DNA of 64,000 nucleotides from [Phialemoniopsis] sp. UDSM-2020 (lineage: Eukaryota; Ascomycota; Sordariomycetes; Thyridiales; Thyridiaceae), in NCBI GenBank assembly GCA_018873225.1, contig JAEILZ010000004.1:124001-188000 (forward strand), given 5' to 3'. Below are positions 32,355 to 43,181 of this stretch, piece after piece. The position numbers were made by a program, and so were the translations under genes. Numbering within the stretch: the first letter of the stretch is position 1; each line of letters starts with the position of its first letter. The notes below the pieces were generated by a model, which did no database searches, was not told the DNA's origin, and saw only the letters and a program-made list of their open reading frames with translations.

Positions 32355-34222
32355 GGGAAATTTTTGAATAGTGACGATTAGAGATCACTTATGATTAATA
32401 TTTGGATATTGGATAGACTGCGTGTAGCTACTTTTTGTCAGTTGCTCACTTATCCGCATTAATTATGATAATTAATTAACGAATTATTTATTTAAATGCT
32501 TTAGTACTGAATTAAAATGTTCATGTCTGCGACATCGATCTCCAGACCAATACTTGAACAGAGCAATGTAAACAGAAAGAGCAACAGCGAAAAGAAGTAG
32601 CAGGCTTCTGTCGTGGACCTCGGTCGAGAGAAGAGAGCGCCACCGCGGGCCCCGCGACCTCCGGAGCTGGTTTCGGCCTGCCAAGCCTCTCCACCCCGTG
32701 CCGGTCCCGGCCCGGACGGTGCACTGCCCGTCAAGTTGGGTTAACAGCTTGTCATTGATGTGCGCCTCTCTATTCCTTAAGACTCAAATTCCCTCGTCTA
32801 CTATCGGATCTAAGCAAGCCCAGACATCCACTTGACCCAACAAGGGACCAATTCACTGATCAGACACATTGAAACGACTGTGTGCCGGGACGATAATGCC
32901 AGTTGGTGAGATGGTCGGCGAGCGACTGCATGAGCGCAGGTATGGTTTATTTTTGGTTGACTACACATCTAGCGACCCGTGGGAAGGGAAGACATCGTCA
33001 TCTTATCAGACGAACACACAGATGTCCACTCCTACGGGCGCAAATCAGGTGGGTGACTGGATGCTGCTTGAGATTGCACGCCGCGTTTACCTGAGCGCAT
33101 CACATCTTCATCCCGTCACCCGCACATGATACTTCGAGCTTGTCATCTGCAGTAAACGAGCTGAGCTATTACCGCATGGCATTACAGTCCAATGATTCCA
33201 TCCGATCCTCAACCCCCCCACCAAGTGTCCGGTCCAAGCGCAACAGCACCCGCGGCACAACTCGCCTGGTCAGGCAATTAATCTCAAAGATGGCCTGGAA
33301 ACCAACCCCTCGAAACCTAGCTTATACAGTGGAGAATTGTCCGTCGTTTGGGAGAGGGGAGAGAGCGGCGAGCACGTTTCGTTTCTCCAACTTCTTTTTC
33401 GACCTGCAAGCGAGCTCAGACGCAGAGAGAGCGATATTGCGGCGGTTTGAGCAAGTTTCCGGGTCCCGCCAAGGCCAGCCACCCCACACCCCTTCCAGGG
33501 GTTCTCGGGCTGCTCATTGGGTCCCGGGCTTCTCAGCTAAGCTCGGTTCAGCTTAAGCTGTTCTGGATGACAGGGCTGCTGCTGGCTGTCAAAGAAGGCC
33601 CAGGCGGCAGAGCGGCGGGCTAGTTCTAGGCCTTTTCAGATGAATTGGTTCAAGCTTCTCTTGGAGATTGCCATCCCATGTGAAGTCCGTAGCGGGCAGA
33701 GTTGAGACGGCAGGAAACAGCGTCCAAACTCATTAGCTAGTCACATTGAATAGATTCTCAAAGAGAACGATGCATCTCACAGAGCATTGGTACACAGCGA
33801 ATACTGAGCAGGAATTGACCTGGACTTGAATTTCCATTGTTGGAGAATGATGTCGTGATGGTGTGCATGTGGGGTAAGCAAGGCCGTGCTCTTGCATGTT
33901 CACCGCGAGCTTTCCTAGCTCCCCACCCGCCAAGACTCTCTCGCAAGAAAGGGCAACACATCAAAACTCGCTCATCGCGGGACGGTCCCAACGCCCTGGA
34001 GCAGGGGTTTCCCTAGTCCCACCACACGAGAGCTTGTTCCTCCTTGTTGATCGAGACTTGCGCGGGCACTACATATAAGCTTGCTGCCGTGATCTCACCA
34101 CCTGCAGGTCACCCTCTTGTCTCTTCATCATTCTCTCTACGACTCTCCAATACCACTCACCCACTCCTCCCTCTTGACTCCAAGACAAGCTGCACACCCA
34201 CGACAAGATCGCAATCCCCAAG
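32355..34222. other. 1.9 kb interval without a visible gene
   Basis: Begins with an AT-rich stretch (32360-32520) after the flavoprotein gene. The remainder contains only short frames without motifs. The 3' part (33900-34222) is pyrimidine-rich and is the likely promoter and leader of the GPI-protein gene. Confidence 0.45.
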
Positions 34223-35005
34223 ATGAAGTCCTTCGCCCTCCTCGCCGTCGCCGGCGCCCAATTGGCCTCCGCCCACTTCGGCCTCGTCTACCCCCCATGG
34301 CGGACAGACTCCCTCAAGACCGAGGACCCTTCCATCTCCCAGTGGACCTACCCATGTAAGTCCCTATCTTCGCCCTCCCCTGCGCCCCGGCCCAGTTGGA
34401 ACCCCGTGCTAACTACTTTCCCACCCAAAGGCGCCGGCGTCCCCTCCAACATCACGGGCAACAACGTCACCGACTGGCCCCTCGAGGGCGGCAGCCTCAA
34501 GCTCGACGTCCACCACGCCTGGGAGTACATCTTTGTCAACCTCGGCCTGGGAACCGGCGACGTCACCAACTTCAACATCTCGCTGACCCCCGAGTTCCTC
34601 AACTCGTCGGGCAAGGGCGACCTGTGCATCCCCCAGCTGAAACTTCCGGACTCCTTCAAGCCCGCCGACGGCACGCGCGCCTCGCTGCAGGTCGTCACCG
34701 TCGGCCCCGAGGGCAGCGCGCTGTACAACTGCGCCGACATCCGCTTCAGCGTCAACGCCAAGGTCCTGAGCGGCGACGACTGCCCTGCCAATCCCAACAT
34801 CACGTACTACCCCGTCAAGCAGCAGAGCGCAAACGGCACTGTCGCGGGCGGCTCCGGCTCCGGTGGTAGCGGCAACAGCACCAGCGGTAGCGGCAGCGGT
34901 AGCGCCGGTGGCACGAATGCCGGCTCGCTCGCGGGCGTCGACAAGACTGCCCTGGCGTCTGTCGTCGGTCTGACGGTGGCGCTGGTCTATGGTCTGGGTT
35001 TTTAA
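34223..35005 (+). CDS. BIM1/X325-type copper-binding GPI-anchored protein
   Basis: Two exons (34223-34355, 34431-35005) encode 235 residues. The signal peptide MKSFALLAVAGAQLASA is followed directly by HFGLVYPPWR, so the mature protein starts with histidine, as in lytic polysaccharide monooxygenases and the related X325 proteins. The central domain has paired cysteines (YPC, DLCIP, YNCAD, DDCP), a second candidate copper histidine pair DVHHAWEY and several N-glycosylation sites. A Gly/Ser-rich spacer and a C-terminal hydrophobic tail (TALASVVGLTVALVYGLGF) give a GPI-anchor signal. X325/BIM1 proteins bind copper at the cell surface and have been linked to copper acquisition rather than polysaccharide cleavage. 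A true polysaccharide oxidase activity is less likely. Confidence 0.9.
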   Translation: MKSFALLAVAGAQLASAHFGLVYPPWRTDSLKTEDPSISQWTYPCKSLSSPSPAPRPSWNPVLTTFPPKGAGVPSNITGNNVTDWPLEGGSLKLDVHHAWEYIFVNLGLGTGDVTNFNISLTPEFLNSSGKGDLCIPQLKLPDSFKPADGTRASLQVVTVGPEGSALYNCADIRFSVNAKVLSGDDCPANPNITYYPVKQQSANGTVAGGSGSGGSGNSTSGSGSGSAGGTNAGSLAGVDKTALASVVGLTVALVYGLGF

Positions 35006-35389
35006 AGAGTTCTATCGTCATGATTTCTTGCTTTTTGGCCGACGTTCATCGTGACGACGGACGGAGAGCGCGTGCGTTCGTGTACAAAAATGACCGAGCC
35101 GATGAGGACTCGACGAAAAGAAACCGCGCATCTAATGCTTCATGACAGTTTTTAGAAATAGCGCAATATACCACTTGATGACGTTGATCAAATAATGGCG
35201 CATGTCTACCTAGAGTTTGGTCAATACAACCTAAAACCACACTGACTGCAGTGCCTCTGTAATGTAGAACTCACATTCATTCTGTTTGTACTGACTTGAT
35301 CACACGTCAATGTGAACCTCATGAGACACTTCGATCGCATGAGCAAGTTAATTAGTGTTTGTGTTTCAGGAAGATTCGTTATTCTCGTT

Positions 35390-37258
35390 TCAATCGGCAA
35401 ACAGCTCGTTGACGACGCGCTTCATGGTCGCCCTGTGCGCCGGGTTGGGTATCAGCATCTCGGCCACAAGCCGCTCGACCTTGTCCTGCATGTTGAGCCG
35501 CTCCTTGGCCTCGTTGATCTCGGACAGCCAGATCTGCATCTGCGACACGGCCGACGGTGCCGTCGCGGGGCCCCGGTTGTGCGCGGGTGCGGCCCCTCCC
35601 CGGTTCAGGTCGGCGATCATCCAGTACAGGGGCCGCGGGTGGTGCTGCCGCCCGCGCGAGTCCGGGAACGAGATCTTGCGCAGCACGTACAGCATCGTGA
35701 TGCCCAGCGCCCACACGTCGCTCGGCGGGCCGCGCAGCTTGCGCCCGACGAACTCGGGCGGGACGTAGTAAGGGGTGCCGCCGAGGCTGGCCGGGTTGTT
35801 GGAGTGCGTCGACAGGCCAAAGTCGCAGAGGACGGCGCCGCGCTTGGGCGAGTAGAGCACGTTGGCGGGCTTGATGTCGTTGTGCACGAGGTTGCGCCCG
35901 TGGATGTAGTGCAGCGCGCCGGCGATGTCGCGCAGGATGCGCACGGCGTCGTCGCGGGTGCCGATGAAGAAGTCGGAGCTCGTGCCTCGCCACTTGCCCC
36001 TGGCGCTCAGGTCGTGCGCGTCGATGTGCTCCATGTAGAGCGACAGGTGGCGGGCATCGCCACCATACAGCCTCACGATGCTGTCGTGCTGCAGGTACTC
36101 GTGCGACTGGTACTCTCGCAGCCAGGTGTCTGCCTGCCGGATCACATTCGCCTCGGCCTGCTGCGGTCTGACGACGGCGCCGTTGGGCGCGGGCGGAGTA
36201 CGCGTCTTGAGCACCTTGACGGTGATGATGCCGTCTTCGGGGACGTTGACATGGTCAGAGGTCGCAGTGAAGACGGTGGACAAGGTCGTCGAAGCGATAG
36301 GCTCGCGCTTCTTCAACTCGTAAGAGTCTAGTTCGCATCCTCCGGGTACCTGCACGGTATCATCCTTCTCCAGATCCAGGAGCGCATGACCGTTGGTAGT
36401 GATGACATCCTTGCCTGAAGCTGTGGGTAGCGGAAAGACCAACGGATCTGCCTTTGCACGCAGGAACATGACGACGCCATCTTCCCCTCGTCCTGTGGTC
36501 TCGGCCGACCTTAACTTCCTCAACTCTGGACCGAGCTCGGCGTTTTCATCGGCTACAAACGATCGTTTCCCCGACGAGTTGACGACATCGCTGACTGTCG
36601 AGCTAGACACGTCAGATGACGACTTGGAGGGTGTCCTGAGCACCGCCAGCCGCTTCTCTAGGATGCGGAAGTCGAGCACCTCGGTATCGTTGACCTTGAT
36701 CTTCCAGGTGCCCGGCGTGAGTGCTTTGCTCATGTACGGGTTGACAATGTACTCATACGTCGGGCTCGCCAAGGCATGCTGAGGCACGCGCGAGAGGGCG
36801 ATGGGCACCTCGGACTTGTTGACGAGGATCTGGTTGTCGCTAGCCGGGTCATAGTAGAGCTCACACCACAAGGGTGGCTTGGGTGAGTCTTCGTCAAAGC
36901 CGCCACCGGGAATGCGAACCACAAACTTGATATCCTTGGACGTCTGAGTCACAGCCAGGACCTTGTGCTGGGGCTGGTCCGCATCGGCGACTTCGGCACG
37001 CAGAGCTATCCATTCGCAGTTTTCCCGACTGCCAGGACTGACAGAACGACTCCTCAGAGGTCGTACCAAGATGCGGATGTCCTTGTCTGGTGGGACGACG
37101 AGCTCGTCCAGGTGCACGGCGGGCTCGGCTTGGCTGGGATGGCCGGAGCTCGGCTGGACGCGGATGCTCTGCAACCGCGCATTGAACTCGGTTTGGGAAA
37201 AGGGCTCCGTCCTCTCCTCAGACTCATACTCCACGGGCTCGACTCGGGCCTCGGGCAT
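35390..37258 (-). CDS. Serine/threonine protein kinase with non-canonical catalytic loop
   Basis: Single exon of 622 residues from the ATG at 37258. The same frame stays open for about 110 bases upstream to a TGA and reads as plausible protein, so an upstream exon is possible. Residues about 1-300 are a non-catalytic region with beta-rich segments and Ser/Thr-rich linkers. The kinase domain occupies roughly the last 310 residues: beta-3 lysine in IITVKVLK, catalytic loop LVHNDIKPANVLY, DFG as CDFGLS, then GTPYYVPPEF and DVWALG. The usual HRD is HND: the catalytic Asp is kept, the Arg is replaced. The glycine-rich loop is also poorly conserved. It may be active but not dependent on activation-loop phosphorylation. 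Substrates unknown. Confidence 0.88.
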   Translation of the reverse strand: MPEARVEPVEYESEERTEPFSQTEFNARLQSIRVQPSSGHPSQAEPAVHLDELVVPPDKDIRILVRPLRSRSVSPGSRENCEWIALRAEVADADQPQHKVLAVTQTSKDIKFVVRIPGGGFDEDSPKPPLWCELYYDPASDNQILVNKSEVPIALSRVPQHALASPTYEYIVNPYMSKALTPGTWKIKVNDTEVLDFRILEKRLAVLRTPSKSSSDVSSSTVSDVVNSSGKRSFVADENAELGPELRKLRSAETTGRGEDGVVMFLRAKADPLVFPLPTASGKDVITTNGHALLDLEKDDTVQVPGGCELDSYELKKREPIASTTLSTVFTATSDHVNVPEDGIITVKVLKTRTPPAPNGAVVRPQQAEANVIRQADTWLREYQSHEYLQHDSIVRLYGGDARHLSLYMEHIDAHDLSARGKWRGTSSDFFIGTRDDAVRILRDIAGALHYIHGRNLVHNDIKPANVLYSPKRGAVLCDFGLSTHSNNPASLGGTPYYVPPEFVGRKLRGPPSDVWALGITMLYVLRKISFPDSRGRQHHPRPLYWMIADLNRGGAAPAHNRGPATAPSAVSQMQIWLSEINEAKERLNMQDKVERLVAEMLIPNPAHRATMKRVVNELFAD

Positions 37259-40082
37259 GGTCCTGACGAGAGACGGCAACGATATCAAAGAGCTGACCTT
37301 GTCTTGGAGGGACCCGAAGCTGACCCACACAATGACGTGCCGCGGAGCTTCCTTTTCACGCTTGCTGAAGAGTCACAGTGGCCAAAAGAGAGAAATAAGA
37401 TCTTGTTCAGAAATATCAACGCCAGGCACGAATGCACACCACAAAAGTGATGGCGAAGAGAGAGAGAATGAGAAAAGGACTATGCAGAAATGACAACGCT
37501 ATGCTGCCTGCCTGTTCAGACGCAGGATACGCCCTCTTGATGTGGGCGATGAGTCGAGAGATATGCTGGGGGTCGATCGCCCAAAAATTCGGCGGCCAGT
37601 GGGCGGCGGTAAAGCACAGAAACAAAAGTGAGCAGGCGTCCTCAGCACGCGGAGAAGACTGAACACGGCGGACAGGCGAGGACGCCTTGTCCCGAGGGCG
37701 CTCAATGAGACATGACTGTTTGTCTGTTTGACCGAGGACTTGTTCAGATCGCTGTTGTTTGTACGGAGAGAGGATCAAGGTCAAGATGGCAAGAGAGCAC
37801 GCTGGGACGTCAGATGGGCTAAAAGAGCGAGAGGGACTCGTCGTGTGGGCGGGCGCAACGAGAAAAACGGAGTCACCCTGGCAGCGTCAGTGCCAGTGTG
37901 GCCCTGCTGATGGGCAATATGGGTCCCCCCGGCGCAGTCTCAGCCTCAACGCGCGCGATCGATGGCCGAACCAGACCGGACCAGACGCCAGACAGACCAG
38001 GGAACGAGGGCACAGACAGAGAGACAGACAAACGGGCGGGTGGACGGACAGTCATGAAAAGAGTCAGAAGAGGGGAGATGCGAAATGTGAAGAGAAGAAG
38101 AAACGGCCGAAAGTGTAGTAGGTATGTGTGGGGGAGGGGTGGATGATTCCCAAGGATGATGAATCAATCTCACACCCGTCAACTTGGGAATCACTCAATC
38201 AAGCCTCGATGACATTGGCATTGACATTGACAGACAGTGGCTGCCTGGCCGAGCGTAGTGCTCTAGCATCTCTACACCATCTTGCAGTGTGAGATGGTTA
38301 GTTCGTGATCACTCCTCCAGATGTTTGGCCTGGGCGGTAGGGCGAGCGGGAGCAGCCAGCCAGTGAGTGGGTTGGGGGAACGGGTAGTGGATGGTTAGTG
38401 GACAGCGGCAGCGCTTGCGGGAGCCAAGAACAACGTGTGAGCGGTTGGTTGTGGGCGCCCGGGTGGGTAGGAAACGCTTCGCCCACCTGGTTGTGGTGCC
38501 CTGGTTTTCCTTTTGTCCTTTTCATCTGATTTCTCTGTGGTGGCCTCACTTTCTCTTCTTGATTGTTCATTCATCATCTCGCCGACTTGGCCGTACGGCC
38601 AGCGGCGACAGTCGCTAGGGCTGAGCTGCTTGTCAGTTCCTGTCGTCCAAAGCTGTCTAGCCACCGAGTACAATTACCTGGCTTCACAGCCACGGCATCG
38701 TCGTCTGGTTCAATGTTCTTTGCTAGCCGACCGACATGGTGCGCTGTCTCACCTCTCAAGAATGAGATGGTGCTCCTTTCCTTCGAGGGCCAGCAAGCAT
38801 TACTCGAACCCTCGAGTCCGTATTGTATTTTGACGACGTGATCGATGACGAACAAGGAGTCGCGTGGCCTCTAGGCAGGCGCTCGTCGCTGCTGACCCTG
38901 TGATGCCTGCGATAACTGATGGGGGGAGGCGCGTGATCTGAGTGGCGACAAAGCGCTCCTCCAGCTGCACCTCTCCCGACGGCACGCACAATGATCACAA
39001 GTCCGTGGAAGCCTGTCGCTGGGCAGCTGGCAGAAAAGGCAATGACAGGCTGGCACCTACTCGATGCTCGCAGCTGCTGCCGGCTGTCGCACCTGACTAA
39101 GCAGTGTGCTATTTTTGATTGGCGGCTTCAGCCTGTCGGGCTGGCAGTGGCTGGCTGGCTGGACATGACGCCCATGACGAGAAGGGTCCGAAATCTGACG
39201 CACCATGAGCCATCGGATTTGCGCGACCGGCGGTGGAAAGGACGCAGGTGGTGGGGTGATGATTACCTCGTACGGGAACAACATGCATGAGGGCACGACT
39301 TGCAACAACGGGACTGCCACCTTGGGCATCGAATGAGAGCAAAGTTCTGTGCGCCTTCTGTGGATCCTCGTTTGTGTTCCTGCGGCTGATTGGATCTCAG
39401 CCTGCCGCACTAAAACTCTTGCAGGCGCAGCTCTGCATGAATGCGCACTAGTGGTGTGGGACGCTGTGGAACAGGACATGAGCCGGGGCTCGCCCATTGG
39501 CTATAGGCCTGGCTTAGTGCAGCACTAGCGGAATTTGGTGCCACCTGATTGTCAGGCCGCAAAGGCCGGGCCAAGTTTGGGAGGGAAGGGGGCGTTTTTT
39601 TGGGTGTTGACCGCATCGCCAGCCAACTTTGTTCCTCAGGGACTCGCACCCAAGGAATGGATGGCCCCTGCGGTGGTCGTGTCCGTGTCAGTGTCAGTGT
39701 CTCGCCATGGCCCGCCCTCTCAATCTCGCCCACTCACTCTCTCACTCTCACTCTCCGCGCACTCCCCAGCGATTCTTCGACTCAGCATCGCCGTTTTCCC
39801 TCCTACAACCCACAGAGACAGAGACCGACCGCCAGACCAAAGAACCCCCCGATATCACCAAGTTATCGCCTGTTGGCATCGTACGCACTATCTCCGAAAG
39901 GACAACCAGTAGACACAGTATACACAAAGAACTGCAAGCAAAAACAGCACGCTTTGTCACTACACACAGCCTTTCGGAGACCACTCTCGCCCTCTCCTCC
40001 TCCTTAAATAACACGGCCAAGCCAAAAACAACACCACCGACACTAACAACACAATCAATCAACCACCCAACACTACGACAAG
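37259..40082. other. 2.8 kb interval without a confirmed gene
   Basis: Lies between divergent genes. It has simple-sequence patches: GACAGACAGACA-like units near 38010-38035 and CACTCTCTCACTCTCACTCTC near 39728-39755. Frames reach about 165 codons but have no motif and reflect base composition. The last 300 bases are A/C-rich like a fungal 5' leader. Confidence 0.45.
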
Positions 40083-41425
40083 ATGGATCTATCCACTGGT
40101 CGCGTTTAGACGGCTTCTCTTCCAAATGAGCCCTGTACATCTACGATACCCAGCAAGCATACTCTCTCAACGGTCTTCTCTCTACGGTCCAGCATTATCT
40201 TGATGTTTTTGATACCCCGGACACCCGTGTCCAAGCAGCGTTCCACCTAGTTTCAACTGTTTCTCGACTTTCTCTCGCCAACCTTTTTCTCCCCGGACAC
40301 AGCATGGACGAGCCTGGTTTAGCATGGCCCTCCTGGAAGTTTGGAATGAAGAGGGATGACCTCTTCACCACCCTCCAAGACCAGTACAATACCATCCCTT
40401 CCTCCATCCAAGACCCCGAGGCTTTCCACCACGACGTATTCGAGATCTCCCACGAGGCTTCCTCCGCCGATGAGTTCCACCGTCTGATGGCTGAGCGCAA
40501 AGCGCAGCGCATCCGCGAGCTCAACGACTCCCTCGAATCCGCCGCCCTCGAGATCATCGCCAACCCCTCCCTCATCGGCACCGAGCAATGGCAACATGCC
40601 GTCCAGCTCTTCCGCACGAAATCTCTCGACTCCCTCGTCCGCTACTTCTCCTCCTACCTACCGCTGGATCACCCCTGGCACCGATCAGATGAGCCTTCCT
40701 TCTTTGATGATAGCGAAAAGCTCCTAACCCGCGAACCCATCTCCATCTCCACCTGCGTCTCGTCACATCTTCCTCCCTCTCCCCGCTCCATGACCATGTG
40801 CTCTGACTCGTCGGTTCCTTCCCCGATCGAGCCTGAGGCTGGTGATGATCACCCTTACCACATGTCTCCCGCGAGGAGCCTGTCATTCTCCGAGTCGGAA
40901 CCCGAACCTTTCCACCCCGCCGACATCTACCATCTTCGTGACGATGAGGAATTCTCTCAGCCTGCAGATGCTGAGACTCCCGACTCGTCCATCTCCGACG
41001 CATCAGAGACGCACCAGAAGGAGTTTTTGGCGTATGTCGACGATGATCATACTGTGGACGATGCATCACAGCAAGAATCATCCAACGACCCAGCCGAAAG
41101 CATGGAGTCGGACACACCCACACCCAAGCCAGAGTTTTCTGCCTTGTCCTTTTTCGAGGCGAAGCTATCGCCACTATCATCATCTCTGCGACACAGGAGC
41201 TTGTCGCCATCGAGGCTACATCCTCTCTCCTCACAACCCATCGCCGACTGCCGAAGGTCACGATCGCCGCGCGTGTCGCGCCGGGACTACAGCCCTGTGG
41301 GCAGAGGTAGGAGGAGGATACCCGGACAGACGTCCAACCGCATACAGAAGCCAGCACCCGATGCTGTCCCCCCAAGGACGAGGGGACGCCAGCGCGTCGG
41401 TCGCGATGAGACATCGCGAAGCTAG
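40083..41425 (+). CDS. Conserved-looking hypothetical protein, disordered C-terminus, unusual 5' end
   Basis: The first in-frame ATG at 40304 would give 373 residues. However the frame is convincingly coding for about 57 codons before it, back to a TGA at 40127-40129 (ALYIYDTQQAYSLNGLL..., then helical segments and LANLFLPGHS). A well-placed ATG at 40083 opens MDLST and stops after eight codons; removing 40099-40130 would join it in frame to that segment, but a 32-nt intron is very short. A CTG start at 40133 or an intron ending at 40153 are alternatives. Residues up to about 200 of the joined protein are helical and globular; the rest is Ser/Pro/Glu-rich and ends Arg-rich (RGRRRIPGQ, RTRGRQRVGRDE), suggesting nucleic-acid binding. 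I do not recognise the family. Confidence 0.7.
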
Positions 41426-42083
41426 GCATGGTGGAGTTGGTGGAGGTGGTGGTGCTGCTACCAGCGAGCTCTCTGTGGATATGGATACCCCCTTGTACAT
41501 ATGCCTCCATACCATTGTACATACCGTAATGCTCATGAAACTAATATGTTCAAGCTTTTCTTGTTTCTTTTGTCGTGTGTGTGATTGCTGACACTGCTAG
41601 TGCGATTCTCGCGATCAAGGTTTCGGTGTTTTGCTGCTCCAACACCAAATTTTGTGTCCCGACTTAATCTGGGTTGCCATCAACAACCATGTTCTCGACG
41701 CCGACCCACGACCACTTTGTTTCATCAATGCTTAGACTTTTAATGACTTTCGCTAATATCCAGTCAAGAGGTAATAGGTATCGTTCCGTCTTCTTTGTCT
41801 CCCCTTTGCGAGGGGATCGATGCGCCCCATGTCATGATGCAGCCGCGTTCACGCCGTTCAAGTGTACGCCCGATATTGCGATGGATTAATCTTCACTTCT
41901 TCACAGCACTCGATAGTATGAGACTTGTCCTTTGAGTATCTTATGTATATCATTACCGTTATTACCATTAATATCGTCCATTAAGACTGGGTTACTCTGC
42001 TCCCTCCGTGCCTCAACTTCGTCCAATTCCCGATTGTTGCTCCAACATGCTTTCATCATAACCTAAGATTGACCGCCGTCTCC
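41426..42083. other. Intergenic, convergent 3' ends
   Basis: Sits between two genes that point at each other, so it should hold two terminators. AT-rich stretches occur near 41930-41990. No gene is seen. Confidence 0.45.
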
Positions 42084-43181
42084 TCACGAGTACTTTGGCG
42101 GCGGCACTGCATGGTCAACATCAGCAGCCGCAACCTCATGGCCCACAGGAACGATCCTCGTGCTCGTGTCCCCATACGCAGGAGGCGGCCGCGCCGGACC
42201 TTCCCCATCCAGCACAGCCAACTCCTCCGCCTCCGCCTCCGCCTCCCGTGCCCGCCGCGCAGCCTCGTTTCCTCCCCTCCGTGCGCCGCCCGCGACCTGC
42301 CTCCCGCCGACAACCTTCCTCTCCCGCGCCCTCGCGTAGCAGCACCACCCGCAGCACCCGCAGATGAGCAAGAACGCAATGACCGGCGCGCCCACAACGC
42401 CGAAATACAGCCATCCGACTCCCTGGTACCCGTCGCTCGGCTGCGGCCTCCCGCACTCCTCGAGCGGCGTCTTGTCACCTGGCTTCCACGTGCGCACGGC
42501 GCGCGTGCACGACGCTAGATCGGGGGGTCGCGGATTGAGCGAAGAGACGTCGGCGGCGCGCCACAGGACGCGGTACGGCGTGTGCAGCTTGTATCCCGTC
42601 GCGGGCGTGATGGTCGGCGAGGTGCTGGGCCGGGTGTACGCGCTCGTGATGGCCGAGGCGCAGGCCGGGTCCGGAAGCGCGAGGTCGGCGGCGGCGCCGA
42701 GGTCCCGGTCTAGGCCGTAGCTCAGGGTGTACCCGCTCGCGCAGCAGTACGCGCCGCTGATGGCCGGGGAGCCGCTGTCGGACAGCGTGGCGACGGCGTG
42801 CGCGGTCCAGCCCGCGGGGCAGACGGCCGGGCTGTAGGTGTAGTTTGCATCGGCGTACCCGGGCGGCTGGCAGGTTGCATAGCGCGGGTCCGCGGCGTCG
42901 GAGAGGATGACGACGCGGCTGTAGGTGGCTGTGTAGGAGCGCTGTGTGAAGGTGTTTGTGACTGTGGTTGTGGTGAGGACGTGGTCGCACCCGCGGTTCT
43001 GGCTGAAGGCTGTGGTGAGGGGGTGGTAGGGGAAGGTGATGGGGGGCGGGGATGTGGTGTTTGATGAGGAGAAGCGTGAGGGGATGCGCGATGATGGCGA
43101 GGAGAAGGAGGAGTTGGAGGGGATAGTGGGTGAATCTGGAGGAGGGGGCGGCGATTCAGATGTTGATGGTGATGTCGACAT
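42084..43181 (-). CDS. Cys-rich single-pass membrane protein with proline-tyrosine tail (paralogue A)
   Basis: Single exon, 365 residues. The N-terminal 50 residues are Ser/Pro-rich. An extracellular Cys-rich domain follows with the order RGCDHV, YATCQPPGYAD, VCPAGWTAH, AYCCASGYTL, DPACAS, then SCTRAVRTWKPGDKTPLEECG. One membrane helix (GWLYFGVVGAPVIAFLLICGCCGWCCY) is rich in cysteines likely to be palmitoylated. The cytoplasmic tail is Arg/Ala/Glu-rich with PPAYG and a terminal PPPKYS, possible WW-domain or ubiquitin-ligase-adaptor docking sites. The protein on the plus strand at 44054 has the same layout. No signal peptide is obvious. Function unknown; a surface receptor or wall sensor is a guess. 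Confidence 0.8.
   Translation of the reverse strand: MSTSPSTSESPPPPPDSPTIPSNSSFSSPSSRIPSRFSSSNTTSPPPITFPYHPLTTAFSQNRGCDHVLTTTTVTNTFTQRSYTATYSRVVILSDAADPRYATCQPPGYADANYTYSPAVCPAGWTAHAVATLSDSGSPAISGAYCCASGYTLSYGLDRDLGAAADLALPDPACASAITSAYTRPSTSPTITPATGYKLHTPYRVLWRAADVSSLNPRPPDLASCTRAVRTWKPGDKTPLEECGRPQPSDGYQGVGWLYFGVVGAPVIAFLLICGCCGWCCYARARERKVVGGRQVAGGARRGGNEAARRAREAEAEAEELAVLDGEGPARPPPAYGDTSTRIVPVGHEVAAADVDHAVPPPKYS
42228..42247. repeat. (CTCCGC)n hexanucleotide repeat
   Basis: About three to four units of CTCCGC inside the paralogue A gene. On the coding strand they encode the alternating Glu-Ala run in REAEAEAEEL. Confidence 0.75.

Noticed and set aside
35312..36331. 339-codon plus-strand frame opposite the kinase
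   Set aside because: Composition shadow of a GC-rich gene; Val/Arg/His-rich and without domains.
40127..40129. TGA recoding as selenocysteine or programmed readthrough
   Set aside because: No SECIS-like hairpin or favourable CTA context follows, and sequence before the TGA does not look coding; a splice or start-site explanation is simpler.
40572..41522. 316-codon minus-strand frame opposite the 40 kb gene
   Set aside because: Arg/Ser/Trp-rich shadow with no motif; the plus frame is the plausible one.
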